Source: Streptomyces naganishii JCM 4654 (GTDB taxonomy: Bacteria; Actinomycetota; Actinomycetes; Streptomycetales; Streptomycetaceae). From it: DNA of 64,000 bases. Within the stretch, counting starts at the first letter, position 1; each line of letters begins with the position of its first letter. The stretch spans positions 1 to 64,000 of the forward strand of contig NZ_BMVF01000008.1 of the NCBI RefSeq assembly GCF_014650575.1. The letters are read 5' to 3'. The translations under genes were made by a program, and so were the position numbers. Shown in pieces: positions 38,983-47,036 of this stretch. The notes under the pieces are model-generated. The model made no database searches. It saw only the letters and a list, made by a program, of their open reading frames with translations, and was not told the origin of the DNA.

Positions 38983-40308
38983 TTACCTTGAGCGAGGGCC
39001 CACGGCAGTCGCTCCGTTGACTCCGGCCACTCCCGCCGCGACCCCGCAGGTGTCGTGCGCCTCACGGGCGGGAGCCGCCGACGCGGCGGCGGCCGGCGTC
39101 GAGGCGGCGGGCGTCGAGGCCGCCGGCGCCGTGGCCGCACGGCGGCGGCGGTAGCGCGGCGGGACCAGGTGCTGGGCCCAGCGCGGGGCGCGCGGCGTGA
39201 AGCGCGGCAGCAGGAGCAGCACCAGGCCGATGAAGCTCAGGAAGACGATGCCCAGCACGATCCACATCGAGGCGGAGTTGACCGAGTAGGCCAGCGCCCC
39301 GAAGCCGATCAGGGCCGCCCAGAAGTACATGATCAGCACGGCCCGGCTGTGCGAGTGGCCGATCTGGAGCAGCCGGTGGTGCAGGTGGCCGCGGTCGGCG
39401 GCGAACGGGGACTGGCCGCGCCACGTGCGCCGCACCACCGCGAAGACGAAGTCGGCGGCCGGGATGGCGATGATCGTCAGCGGCATCAGCAGCGGGATGT
39501 AGACCGGCACCATCTGGTGCACGGTGTTGCGCTCGGACCCGGAGAACAGCTTCATCACGTCCGGGTCGACCTGCCCGGTCACCGAGATCGCGCCGGCCGC
39601 CAGCACCAGGCCGATCAGCATGGAGCCCGAGTCGCCCATGAAGACCCGCGCGGGATGCATGTTGTGCGGCAGGAAGCCCAGGCACATGCCCATCAGGACG
39701 GCCGCGAAGAGCGTGGCCGGGGCGGCGGCCTCGATGCCGTACGAGTACCAGATCCGGTACGTGTACATGAAGAACGCGGCGGCCGCGATGCACACCATGC
39801 CGGCGGCCAGGCCGTCGAGGCCGTCGACGAAGTTGACCGCGTTGATCGTGATGACGACCAGGGCGACGGTGAGCAGGGTGGCCTGCCACTGGGTCAGCGC
39901 GACCGTGCCGACACCCGGGACGGGCAGCCACAGGATCGTCAGGCCCTGCATGACCATCACGCCGGCGGCGATCATCTGGCCGCCCAGCTTGATCAGGGCG
40001 TCGATCTCGAACTTGTCGTCCAGGACGCCGATCAGCCAGATCAGGGCCGCCCCGGAGAGCAGCGCGCGCGGCTCGTTGGACTTCTCGAACACCTCGTTGA
40101 GGTTGGTGAGGTGGTCCGCGGCGAGCAGGCCCGCGCACATGCCGAAGAACATCGCGATCCCGCCGAGGCGCGGAGTGGGTTCCCGGTGCACGTCACGCGC
40201 CCGGATCTCCGGCATGGCTCCGGCCACGATCGCGAACTTCCGTACCGGTCCTGTCAGCAGGTACGTCACCGCGGCCGTGATGCAGAGCGTCAGCAGGTAT
40301 TCACGCAC
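38983..40308 (-). CDS. wecA: MraY-family UDP-GlcNAc:undecaprenyl-phosphate GlcNAc-1-P transferase (WecA-like), 441 aa
   Basis: This polytopic enzyme of about 10-11 helices transfers sugar-1-phosphate to undecaprenyl phosphate, starting synthesis of a wall polymer. The family motifs are present: IGVLDDKFEID, NAVNFVDGLDGLAAG, FMGDSGSMLIG, and the WecA-type loop DRGHLHHRLLQIGHSH. The C-terminal 70 residues are Ala/Pro-rich and probably disordered. GTG 40308 (VREYLLTLCITAAV) is chosen over an in-frame ATG at 40347. It precedes atpI on the same strand. In actinobacteria this type can initiate arabinogalactan-like or teichoic polymers. Confidence 0.9.
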   Translation of the reverse strand: MREYLLTLCITAAVTYLLTGPVRKFAIVAGAMPEIRARDVHREPTPRLGGIAMFFGMCAGLLAADHLTNLNEVFEKSNEPRALLSGAALIWLIGVLDDKFEIDALIKLGGQMIAAGVMVMQGLTILWLPVPGVGTVALTQWQATLLTVALVVITINAVNFVDGLDGLAAGMVCIAAAAFFMYTYRIWYSYGIEAAAPATLFAAVLMGMCLGFLPHNMHPARVFMGDSGSMLIGLVLAAGAISVTGQVDPDVMKLFSGSERNTVHQMVPVYIPLLMPLTIIAIPAADFVFAVVRRTWRGQSPFAADRGHLHHRLLQIGHSHSRAVLIMYFWAALIGFGALAYSVNSASMWIVLGIVFLSFIGLVLLLLPRFTPRAPRWAQHLVPPRYRRRRAATAPAASTPAASTPAAAASAAPAREAHDTCGVAAGVAGVNGATAVGPRSR

Positions 40309-40458
40309 GGGCTTCCCCACATGTCTCGCTGGCCATCTCAGCCCCACACACTAGCGACGCAGGCATATGTATGGGGACTTCCGGGTAGCGACGATGGTTG
40401 CACGCGTGCCTGTGCACGGCTGTACCCGGCCGCGTCATGCCCCTGCGCCTACCCCGCT

Positions 40459-41697
40459 TCACCCCGGATAGGGCGGGAATCTCCCCGTGAGTTCGCGCAC
40501 GTCCTCGCGGGCCCGCGCCCCGTCCACCTCGCCGCGCAGCACCTTGCCGAACAGCACGGCGATCCACTCCATCTCGCCCTGGCCCATGCCCTGCGTGGTC
40601 ACCGCCGCGGTGCCCAGGCGCAGGCCCCGGTCGTCGGTGTGCGGAAGCGCACAGCAGTCCAGGACGATCCCGGCGGCGGCGAGCCGTCCGCGCGCGGTGC
40701 GGCCGTCCACGCCGAGCGGCGCCGGATCCGCGGTGATCATGTGGGTGTCGGTGCCGCCCGTGGTGACGGCCAGCCCCTCCGCGCCCAGCCGGGCGGCCAG
40801 CACGCGCGCGTTGGCGACGACCTGGTGGGCGTAGGCGCCGAACGCCGGCGTGGCCGCCTCGCCGAACCCGACGGCCTTGGCGGCGATGGTGTGCATCTGC
40901 GCGCCACCCTGCGTGAACGGGAACACCGCCCGGTCCACCCGCTCGGCGAGCTCGGCGCCGCACAGCACCATCCCGCCGCGCGGGCCGCGCAGCACCTTGT
41001 GCGTGGTGGCGCACACCACGTCGGCGTACGGCACCGGGTTCGGCGCCGCTCCCCCGGCGACCAGCCCGATGGGATGGGCGGCGTCGGCGATCAGATAGGC
41101 GCCCACCTCGTCGGCGACCGCGCGGAAGAAGGGGTAGTCCATGTGGCGCGGGTAGGCGATCGAGCCGCACACGATGGCCTTGGGGCGGTGGGAGCGGGCC
41201 AGGGTGCGCACCTGCTGATGGTCGATGAGCCCGCTCTCGGCGTCGACGCCGTAGCCGACGAAGTCGAACCAGCGCCCGGAGAAGTTCGCCGGCGAGCCGT
41301 GGGTGAGGTGCCCGCCGTAGGGCAGGCCGAGGGCGAGCACGGTGTCTCCGGGGCGCAGCAGGGCGGCGTAGGCGGCCAGCACGGCCGAGGAGCCGGAGTG
41401 CGGCTGCACGTTGGCGTGCTCGGCGCCGAAGAGTGTCTTGGCGCGCTCCACGGCGAGGCGTTCGGCCGCGTCGACGATCTCGCAGCCGCCGTGGTGGCGC
41501 GCGCTCGGGTAGCCCTCGGCGTACTTGTTGGCCAGGGGCGAGCCGAGCGCGGCGAGCACCGCGGGCGAGGTGAAGTTCTCCGCCGCGATCAGCTGAAGTG
41601 TCGTCGCCTGCCGGTCCAGCTCGCCCAGCAGCAGATCGGCCACTTCACGGTCCTGCCGCCGCAGGACGTCGCCCTCTGGAGCGGGGATGACCGACAT
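40459..41697 (-). CDS. glyA: Serine hydroxymethyltransferase family protein (divergent paralog), 412 aa
   Basis: This is a PLP enzyme of fold type I. The Lys-containing motif is VVCATTHKVLRGPRGGMVL, and the N-terminal LIAAENFTSPAVLAALGSPL matches SHMT. Catalysis would be serine plus tetrahydrofolate to glycine plus methylene-tetrahydrofolate. Some blocks deviate from housekeeping GlyA: canonical DMAHVAGLVA is DAAHPIGLVA here. Streptomycetes carry a second, more canonical glyA elsewhere (family knowledge), so substrate preference may differ. ATG 41697 is used. It lies between wecA and the phosphatase-like gene on the same strand. Confidence 0.85.
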   Translation of the reverse strand: MSVIPAPEGDVLRRQDREVADLLLGELDRQATTLQLIAAENFTSPAVLAALGSPLANKYAEGYPSARHHGGCEIVDAAERLAVERAKTLFGAEHANVQPHSGSSAVLAAYAALLRPGDTVLALGLPYGGHLTHGSPANFSGRWFDFVGYGVDAESGLIDHQQVRTLARSHRPKAIVCGSIAYPRHMDYPFFRAVADEVGAYLIADAAHPIGLVAGGAAPNPVPYADVVCATTHKVLRGPRGGMVLCGAELAERVDRAVFPFTQGGAQMHTIAAKAVGFGEAATPAFGAYAHQVVANARVLAARLGAEGLAVTTGGTDTHMITADPAPLGVDGRTARGRLAAAGIVLDCCALPHTDDRGLRLGTAAVTTQGMGQGEMEWIAVLFGKVLRGEVDGARAREDVRELTGRFPPYPG

Positions 41698-41798
41698 GGT
41701 GGTCTCCGGACGGTCGACGGTGACGTACGTCCAATGTAGGGCCGCCCCCGGCCGCCCGCGCGGCTGTTACGCCGTCACGGTCAGCCCTCCCCGGCCGC

Positions 41799-42476
41799 TC
41801 AGGCGCGTGCCCGCACTCCCGTCAGGGCCGTCACCACCGGGTCCAGGGCCTGGTGTATCTCCTCGCCGATGGAGCGGAAGAACGGCAGCGGGGCGCCGTA
41901 GGGGTCGTGGACCTCGTCGGCCTCGGGAGTGGGCGCCAGGAGCCACCCGCGTAGAGCGGCGGCGGCGCGCACCAGTGCGCGGGCGCGCTCGACGACGCCG
42001 TCCTCCAGGGGAGGCAGCGTCGCCGGGTCGATCGCCCGCACCAGGCGGGTGAACTCCTTGAGCGTGAAGGTGCGCAGGCCCGCGGAGTGGCCCATGGAGA
42101 TCACCTGGGCGCGGTGGTCGCGGGTGGCGGTCAGCACGAGGTCGGCCATGATGACGTGCTCGTCGAGGAGTTCGCGACCGGTGAAGCCGGAGGCGTCCGC
42201 GCCGAAGTCGGCGAGGACGGCCTCGGCGTTGGCCTCCATGGGCGCGCCCTCGTGGCCCCAGGTGCCGGCGCTCTCCACGATCAGGCCGCCGCCCCGGGCG
42301 TCGCCGAGCCGGTCCGTCAGGAAGTGCCGGGTCAGCCGCTCCGTGATGGGCGAGCGGCACACGTTGCCGGTGCTGACGTGGAGGATGCGGAAGGTCTCGC
42401 CGGGCGGGCCCGGCTGGGCCGGGATCGCCCGGTCGCCCCCCTCGCCTATGCCACGCCCCGTGTCAGGGGCCGTCAA
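41799..42476 (-). CDS. Low-molecular-weight phosphotyrosine phosphatase-like protein lacking the nucleophile Cys, 225 aa
   Basis: The sequence has the LMW-PTP fold markers: P-loop region RILHVSTGNVCRSPITERL near the N terminus and the general-acid block HDPYGAPLPFF near the C terminus. Canonical enzymes have C-x-G-N-x-C-R-S, where the first Cys is the nucleophile; here that position is Ser (codon AGC on the coding strand), while the second Cys, Arg and Asp-Pro remain. It is therefore probably a weak or inactive phosphatase that may bind phosphoprotein. The start is TTG 42476, overlapping the sua5 stop (TTGA) with GAGG upstream. It is translationally coupled to sua5. Confidence 0.85.
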   Translation of the reverse strand: MTAPDTGRGIGEGGDRAIPAQPGPPGETFRILHVSTGNVCRSPITERLTRHFLTDRLGDARGGGLIVESAGTWGHEGAPMEANAEAVLADFGADASGFTGRELLDEHVIMADLVLTATRDHRAQVISMGHSAGLRTFTLKEFTRLVRAIDPATLPPLEDGVVERARALVRAAAALRGWLLAPTPEADEVHDPYGAPLPFFRSIGEEIHQALDPVVTALTGVRARA

Positions 42477-43120
42477 TTCGCCACCTCGAGGTCGGGTACG
42501 ACCTTGCGCAGCTCCTCGGGCGACAGCGCGCCCTCGCGCAGCAGGACGGGCACCCGGCCGCTGACGTCCACGATGGAGGACGGAACGTTCCCGGGGGTCG
42601 GGCCGCCGTCGAGGTAGACGGAGACGGAGTCGCCGAGCATGTCCTGCGCGGCGTCGCAGGTCTCCGGCGCCGGGTGGCCGCTGAGGTTGGCCGAGGAGAC
42701 GGCCATCGGGCCGACCTCGGTGAGCAGTTCGATGGCGACCGGGTGCAGGGGCATGCGCACCGCGACCGTCCCCCGGGTGTCCCCGAGGTCCCACTGGAGG
42801 GACGGCTGGTGGCGGGCGATCAGCGTCAGCGCGCCCGGCCAGAAGGCGTCGACGAGCTCCCAGGCGAGCTCGGAGAAGTCGGTGACCAGGCCGTGCAGCG
42901 TGTTCGGGGAGCCGATGAGCACGGGCGTGGGCATGTTGCGGCCCCGGCCCTTGGCGGCCAGCAGGTCGGCGACGGCCTCCGAGGAGAACGCGTCGGCGCC
43001 GATGCCGTACACCGTGTCGGTCGGCAGCACCACGAGTTCGCCCCGGCGGACGGCGGACGCGGCCTCGCGCAGACCCGTCACGCGGTCGGTCGCGTCGTTG
43101 GTGTCGTATCGCCGTGCCAT
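42473..43120 (-). CDS. L-threonylcarbamoyladenylate synthase (Sua5/TsaC)
   Basis: This enzyme makes threonylcarbamoyl-AMP from threonine, bicarbonate and ATP for tRNA t6A37 modification. The protein has 215 aa with a YrdC domain: LPTDTVYGIGADAF near residue 35, a RMPLHPVAIELL segment and SSANLSGHPAPET near 160. It lacks the extra C-terminal domain of long Sua5, so it is TsaC-length. ATG 43120 is used. It follows prmC by 64 bp and overlaps the phosphatase-like gene. The order prfA-prmC-sua5 is conserved in many bacteria as a translation cluster. Confidence 0.93.
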   Translation of the reverse strand: MARRYDTNDATDRVTGLREAASAVRRGELVVLPTDTVYGIGADAFSSEAVADLLAAKGRGRNMPTPVLIGSPNTLHGLVTDFSELAWELVDAFWPGALTLIARHQPSLQWDLGDTRGTVAVRMPLHPVAIELLTEVGPMAVSSANLSGHPAPETCDAAQDMLGDSVSVYLDGGPTPGNVPSSIVDVSGRVPVLLREGALSPEELRKVVPDLEVAN

Positions 43121-43184
43121 TGTCAGCGGGCCTCCTCGTACACGTACTGCTGGCTTGAAGTCCTGGTGCGTGGCTGGGTGCGGG

Positions 43185-44066
43185 TCACGGCAGCGCCTTG
43201 CGGGCGGTGGCGAACCGCGGCCGGTTGTTCAGGTCGGGGTGGTCCGCCGCGTCCGCCCAGCCGCGCTCCTCGGTGAAGATCCACGGCACCTGTCCGCCCT
43301 GGGTGTCGGCGTGCTCGACGACGACGACCCCGCCGGGGCGCAGCAGCCGGTGCGCGGTGCGTTCCAGGCCGCGGATCAGGTCGAGGCCGTCCTCGCCCGA
43401 GAACAGGGCGAGTTCGGGGTCGTAGTCGCGGGCCTCGGGCGCCACGTACTCCCACTCGGTGAGCGGGATGTACGGCGGGTTGGAGATCACGAGGTCGACC
43501 TGTCCGTCGAGGTCGGGGAACGCGGTCAGCGCGTCGCCCTGGCGCAGGTCGACCCTGGACCCCTCGACGTTCTTGCGGGTCCAGGTCAGCGCCTCCTCGC
43601 TCAGCTCCACGGCGTGCACCCGCGAGCGCGGCACCTCCTGGGCGAGGGCGAGCGCGATGGCGCCGGAGCCGGTGCACAGGTCGACGATGCAGGGCTCGAC
43701 CACGTCCATGGCCCGCACCGCGTCTATGGCCCAGCCGACCACGGACTCGGTCTCGGGCCGCGGCACGAAGACGCCGGGCCCGACCTGGAGCTCCAGGTAG
43801 CGGAAGTAGGCGCGGCCGGTGATGTGCTGGAGCGGCTCGCGCTGCTCGCGGCGGGCGATGACCTCCCAGTAACGGGCGTCGAAGTCGGCGTCCTTGACCG
43901 AGTGCAGCTCGCCCCGCTTGACGCCGTGCACGAACGCGGCGAGCTCCTCTGCGTCGGTGCGCGGCGAGGGCACGCCGGCGTCGGCGAGCCGCTGGGTGGC
44001 CTGCGCCACCTCGGCGAGCAGCACGCTGCGGGGGCCTGGCGGGCGCCTCCCAAAATCTTGCTGCAC
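43185..44066 (-). CDS. prmC: Peptide chain release factor N5-glutamine methyltransferase
   Basis: PrmC (HemK) methylates the Gln of the GGQ motif in release factors, using S-adenosylmethionine. At 293 aa it has an N-terminal helical domain and a Rossmann methyltransferase core with VDLCTGSGAIALALA and the substrate-Gln-binding SNPPYIP motif. GTG 44066 follows GGAGG with six-base spacing. It is encoded just after its substrate prfA (78 bp), the classic arrangement. Confidence 0.95.
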   Translation of the reverse strand: MQQDFGRRPPGPRSVLLAEVAQATQRLADAGVPSPRTDAEELAAFVHGVKRGELHSVKDADFDARYWEVIARREQREPLQHITGRAYFRYLELQVGPGVFVPRPETESVVGWAIDAVRAMDVVEPCIVDLCTGSGAIALALAQEVPRSRVHAVELSEEALTWTRKNVEGSRVDLRQGDALTAFPDLDGQVDLVISNPPYIPLTEWEYVAPEARDYDPELALFSGEDGLDLIRGLERTAHRLLRPGGVVVVEHADTQGGQVPWIFTEERGWADAADHPDLNNRPRFATARKALP

Positions 44067-44144
44067 GCTGGTCCTCCGGGGCTGGGCTGTGATGCGTGGT
44101 ACGGGTCTTCGGTGCCGCGGGCGGCGGGCGGCCGCCGCGGCGCC

Positions 44145-45212
44145 CTAGGCGGCCGCGAGCTTGGCCGCCGAGTCGGCGTCGACGCAGGCCTGGATGACGG
44201 AGTCGAGGTCGCCGTCCAGGACCTGGTCCAGGTTGTACGCCTTGAAGCCGACGCGGTGGTCGGAGATGCGGTTCTCCGGGAAGTTGTACGTGCGGATCTT
44301 CTCGGAGCGGTCGACGGTGCGGACCTGGCTGCGGCGGGCGTCCGCGGCCTCCCTCTCCGCCTCCTCCTGCGCCATGGCGAGGAGCCTGGAGCGCAGGATA
44401 CGCATCGCCTGCTCCTTGTTCTGCAGCTGGCTCTTCTCGTTCTGGCAGGAGGCGACGACGCCGGTGGGCAGGTGCGTGATGCGCACCGCGGAGTCGGTGG
44501 TGTTCACGGACTGGCCGCCGGGGCCGGAGGAACGGTAGACGTCGATGCGCAGGTCGCCCGGGTTGATCTCCACGTCGACCTCCTCCGCCTCGGGGGTGAC
44601 CAGCACGCCGGCCGCGGAGGTGTGGATACGGCCCTGGGACTCGGTGGCGGGCACGCGCTGCACGCGGTGCACCCCGCCCTCGTACTTCAGCCGCGCCCAC
44701 ACGCCCTGGCCGGGCTCGGTCTGCCCGCGGGTCTTCACCGCGACCTGGACGTCCTTGTAGCCGCCGAGCTCGGACTCGGTGGCGTCGATGATCTCGGTCT
44801 TCCAGCCGACGCGCTCGGCGTAGCGCAGGTACATGCGCAGCAGGTCGCCCGCGAAGAGCGCGGACTCGTCGCCGCCGGCGCCGGCCTTGATCTCGAGGAT
44901 GACGTCCTTGTCGTCGCTGGGGTCGCGCGGGACGAGCAGCAGGCGCAGCCTCTCGGTGAGCTCCTCGCGCTGCTTGTCCAGCTCCTTGACCTCGGCGGCG
45001 AAGTCCGGGTCGTCGGCGGCCAGTTCGCGCGCGGTCTCGATGTCGTCGCCGGTCTGCTTCCAGGAGCGGTACGTGGCGACGATCGGGGTGAGCTCGGCGT
45101 AGCGCTTGTTGAGCTTGCGCGCGTTCGCCTGGTCGGCGTGGACCGACGGGTCGGCGAGCTTCTTCTCCAGATCGGCGTGCTCGGCGACGAGCTCCTCGAC
45201 GGCCTCGAACAT
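44145..45212 (-). CDS. prfA: Peptide chain release factor 1
   Basis: RF1 recognises UAA/UAG and releases the peptide. At 355 aa it shows the PAT codon-recognition motif (VPATESQGRIHTS), the catalytic GGQ in SSGPGGQSVNTTDSAV, and the N-terminal helical domain. ATG 45212 begins MFEAVEELVAEHADLEKKL. It is followed by prmC, and rpmE lies upstream, separated by a strong intrinsic terminator, so prfA needs its own promoter in that short interval. Confidence 0.97.
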   Translation of the reverse strand: MFEAVEELVAEHADLEKKLADPSVHADQANARKLNKRYAELTPIVATYRSWKQTGDDIETARELAADDPDFAAEVKELDKQREELTERLRLLLVPRDPSDDKDVILEIKAGAGGDESALFAGDLLRMYLRYAERVGWKTEIIDATESELGGYKDVQVAVKTRGQTEPGQGVWARLKYEGGVHRVQRVPATESQGRIHTSAAGVLVTPEAEEVDVEINPGDLRIDVYRSSGPGGQSVNTTDSAVRITHLPTGVVASCQNEKSQLQNKEQAMRILRSRLLAMAQEEAEREAADARRSQVRTVDRSEKIRTYNFPENRISDHRVGFKAYNLDQVLDGDLDSVIQACVDADSAAKLAAA

Positions 45213-45264
45213 CTTGCGGCTCCTGTACTGCCGGTACTGCTTGGGTAGGGGAAGGCGGGCGACC

Positions 45265-45317
45265 AAAAACGCCGGTCCCGGCCCGCCCCCGGGTGGGGAC
45301 GCGACCGTGGACCGGCG
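45265..45317 (-). terminator. Rho-independent terminator after rpmE
   Basis: Nine-base arms (45270-45278 and 45309-45317) enclose an inner GC-rich stem. On the minus strand they are followed directly by TTTTT (45265-45269). The hairpin starts 12 bp past the rpmE stop. Confidence 0.85.
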
Positions 45318-45328
45318 AAAGGGGCTCG

Positions 45329-45553
45329 CTACTTCTTGGAGCCGGCGGCAGCCTTGCCGAAGCGGGCCTCGAAGCGGGCCACACGGCCACCGGTGTCGAG
45401 GATCTTCTGCTTGCCCGTGTAGAACGGGTGGCACTCGGAGCAGACCTCGGCCCGGATGGTGCCGGAGTCGATGGTGCTGCGGGTCGTGAACGACGCGCCG
45501 CAGGTGCAGCTGACCTGCGTCTCGACGTACGCGGGGTGGATGTCGCGCTTCAA
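45329..45553 (-). CDS. rpmE: Ribosomal protein L31 (zinc form)
   Basis: This 74-aa 50S protein has Cys residues at VSCTCGASF and CSECHPFYTGKQK, so it is the zinc-binding L31, not the Cys-less paralog made under zinc limitation. The start is TTG 45553, with AGGAGACACC immediately upstream; no ATG lies near. It is monocistronic by context: a terminator follows, and an LCP gene lies 159 bp upstream on the same strand. Confidence 0.97.
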   Translation of the reverse strand: MKRDIHPAYVETQVSCTCGASFTTRSTIDSGTIRAEVCSECHPFYTGKQKILDTGGRVARFEARFGKAAAGSKK

Positions 45554-45712
45554 GGTGTCTCCTAGGTTTCGGGAGGGCGCCGGGTCGCCGCCGCGGGGTG
45601 CGGGGGCGTGAACCGGGGCCGACGTACCAGTCTGCCAGGACTGGCGCCATCCCCCAAAACCGGGGGCGGGGGCCGTGTATTCCCGGGGGGTTCCCCCTCG
45701 GGGCCGCGGACC

Positions 45713-46852
45713 CTACGGGGCGCTCACCACGTCCTTCGCCTCGCCCGTGGCCGTGCCTTCGGTGGCCGCCTTCGGGACGGGGCGGTCGTTCCTCAGGGCG
45801 TCCCAGACCAGCTGGGCCTTGGAGTGCACGACGACGACGCGGTTGGGGTCGGCCGGGTCGTACCTGACCGGCATCGTGACCATGGTCATGTGTGAGGAGC
45901 TGATGCCCTTGAGGCCGTCGGCGAAGGACATCAGGGAGTTCACCGAGCCGAGGTCGGAGTCGGCGGTGACGGCCTTGGTCGCGGTGTCGGCGAGGTTGTA
46001 GAGCTTCTTGGGGCTGGTGAACAGCCCGATGTGCTTGACCTGCTCGGCCAGCGCCTTCACGAAGGCCTGCTGGAGCTGGATGCGGCCGAGGTCGGAGCCG
46101 TCGCCGACGCCGTGGCGGGTGCGGACCAGGCCGAGGGCCTGCTGCCCGTTCAGCGTGTGCGGGCCGGTCGTGAGGTTCAGGTGGCTGTGCGGGTCGTGTA
46201 TCGCCTTGGTCGTGGTGACCTGGACGCCCCCGAGCTCGTCGATGAGCTTCTCGAAGCCGCTGAAGTCGACCTCGAGGTAGTGGTCCATGCGCAGGCCGGT
46301 GAGCGACTCGACCGTCTTGACCGTGCAGGCGGCGCCGCCGGTGGAGTACGACTCGTTGAACATCGCGCCGTGCACGGCGGGGTGCTTGGCGCCCTTGCTG
46401 TCGGTGCACTCGGGGCGGTCGACGAGGGTGTCGCGCGGCATGGAGACGACGGTGGCCTTCTTGTGGCCCTCGTACACGTGCACGATCATCGCGGTGTCGG
46501 AGCGGGCGCTGCCGTCGTCGGTGCCGCCGCCGAGCTTCTTGTTGGTGCCGGAGCGCGAGTCGGAGCCGAGGACCAGGATGTTCTCGGAGCCGTTGTCGGC
46601 CTTGCCGGGCCGGTCGGTGCCGAGGGCCTGGTTGATGTCGACCGTCTTGAGGTTGTTGTTGAGCTTGAAGTACAGGTAGCCGGCGCCGGTGCCGCCGAGC
46701 ACCACGATCCCCGCGGCGGTCCAGGCCGTCACCGTCAGCGCCCTGCGCCTCCCGGTGGGGGGCTTGCGCCGGCGGCCCTTGATGCGGCCTGCGGGGCTCG
46801 TGGGGCCGGTTTCCCCCGGTATGGCGGGGTCCGGCGTGCTCTGGGCGGACAT
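45713..46852 (-). CDS. LytR-CpsA-Psr (LCP) family protein, 379 aa
   Basis: This membrane-anchored enzyme ligates undecaprenyl-linked glycopolymers to peptidoglycan. A basic cytosolic N terminus and one helix (ALTVTAWTAAGIVVLGGTGA, about residues 38-58) precede the extracellular LCP domain. Conserved residues occur in LVLGSDSRSG, ARSDTAMIVHV and VVSMPRDTLVDRPE (phosphate-binding Arg/Asp), and in LGLVRTRHGVGDGSDLGRIQ near 250. ATG 46852 follows GAGGAGCGC. The wecA-like transferase 6 kb away could supply the lipid-linked substrate; that is inference. Confidence 0.92.
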   Translation of the reverse strand: MSAQSTPDPAIPGETGPTSPAGRIKGRRRKPPTGRRRALTVTAWTAAGIVVLGGTGAGYLYFKLNNNLKTVDINQALGTDRPGKADNGSENILVLGSDSRSGTNKKLGGGTDDGSARSDTAMIVHVYEGHKKATVVSMPRDTLVDRPECTDSKGAKHPAVHGAMFNESYSTGGAACTVKTVESLTGLRMDHYLEVDFSGFEKLIDELGGVQVTTTKAIHDPHSHLNLTTGPHTLNGQQALGLVRTRHGVGDGSDLGRIQLQQAFVKALAEQVKHIGLFTSPKKLYNLADTATKAVTADSDLGSVNSLMSFADGLKGISSSHMTMVTMPVRYDPADPNRVVVVHSKAQLVWDALRNDRPVPKAATEGTATGEAKDVVSAP

Positions 46853-46989
46853 GCGCTCCTCGAATCCGATTTAAGGTCGGTTACCCACAATCGTCGCTCG
46901 CATGGTCAGACGGGGGAACCCGGGAAAGGGTTGCACAGGCGCCGGGCACCGCCGTGATCCTGTGGCAAAGGTCTCGCCGGTACGGCGAA

Positions 46990-47012
46990 GGGCCGCCCCG
47001 TGCGGGAGCGGC
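46990..47012 (-). terminator. Hairpin after rho
   Basis: GGGCCGC (46990-46996) pairs with GCGGCCC around a loop that can itself pair CCCG with CGGG. It lies about 25 bp past the rho stop. The next 20 bases contain a further perfect TCGCCG/CGGCGA inverted repeat. Confidence 0.55.
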
Positions 47013-47036
47013 CCCTCAGTGCCTGTGCGCGTGACC

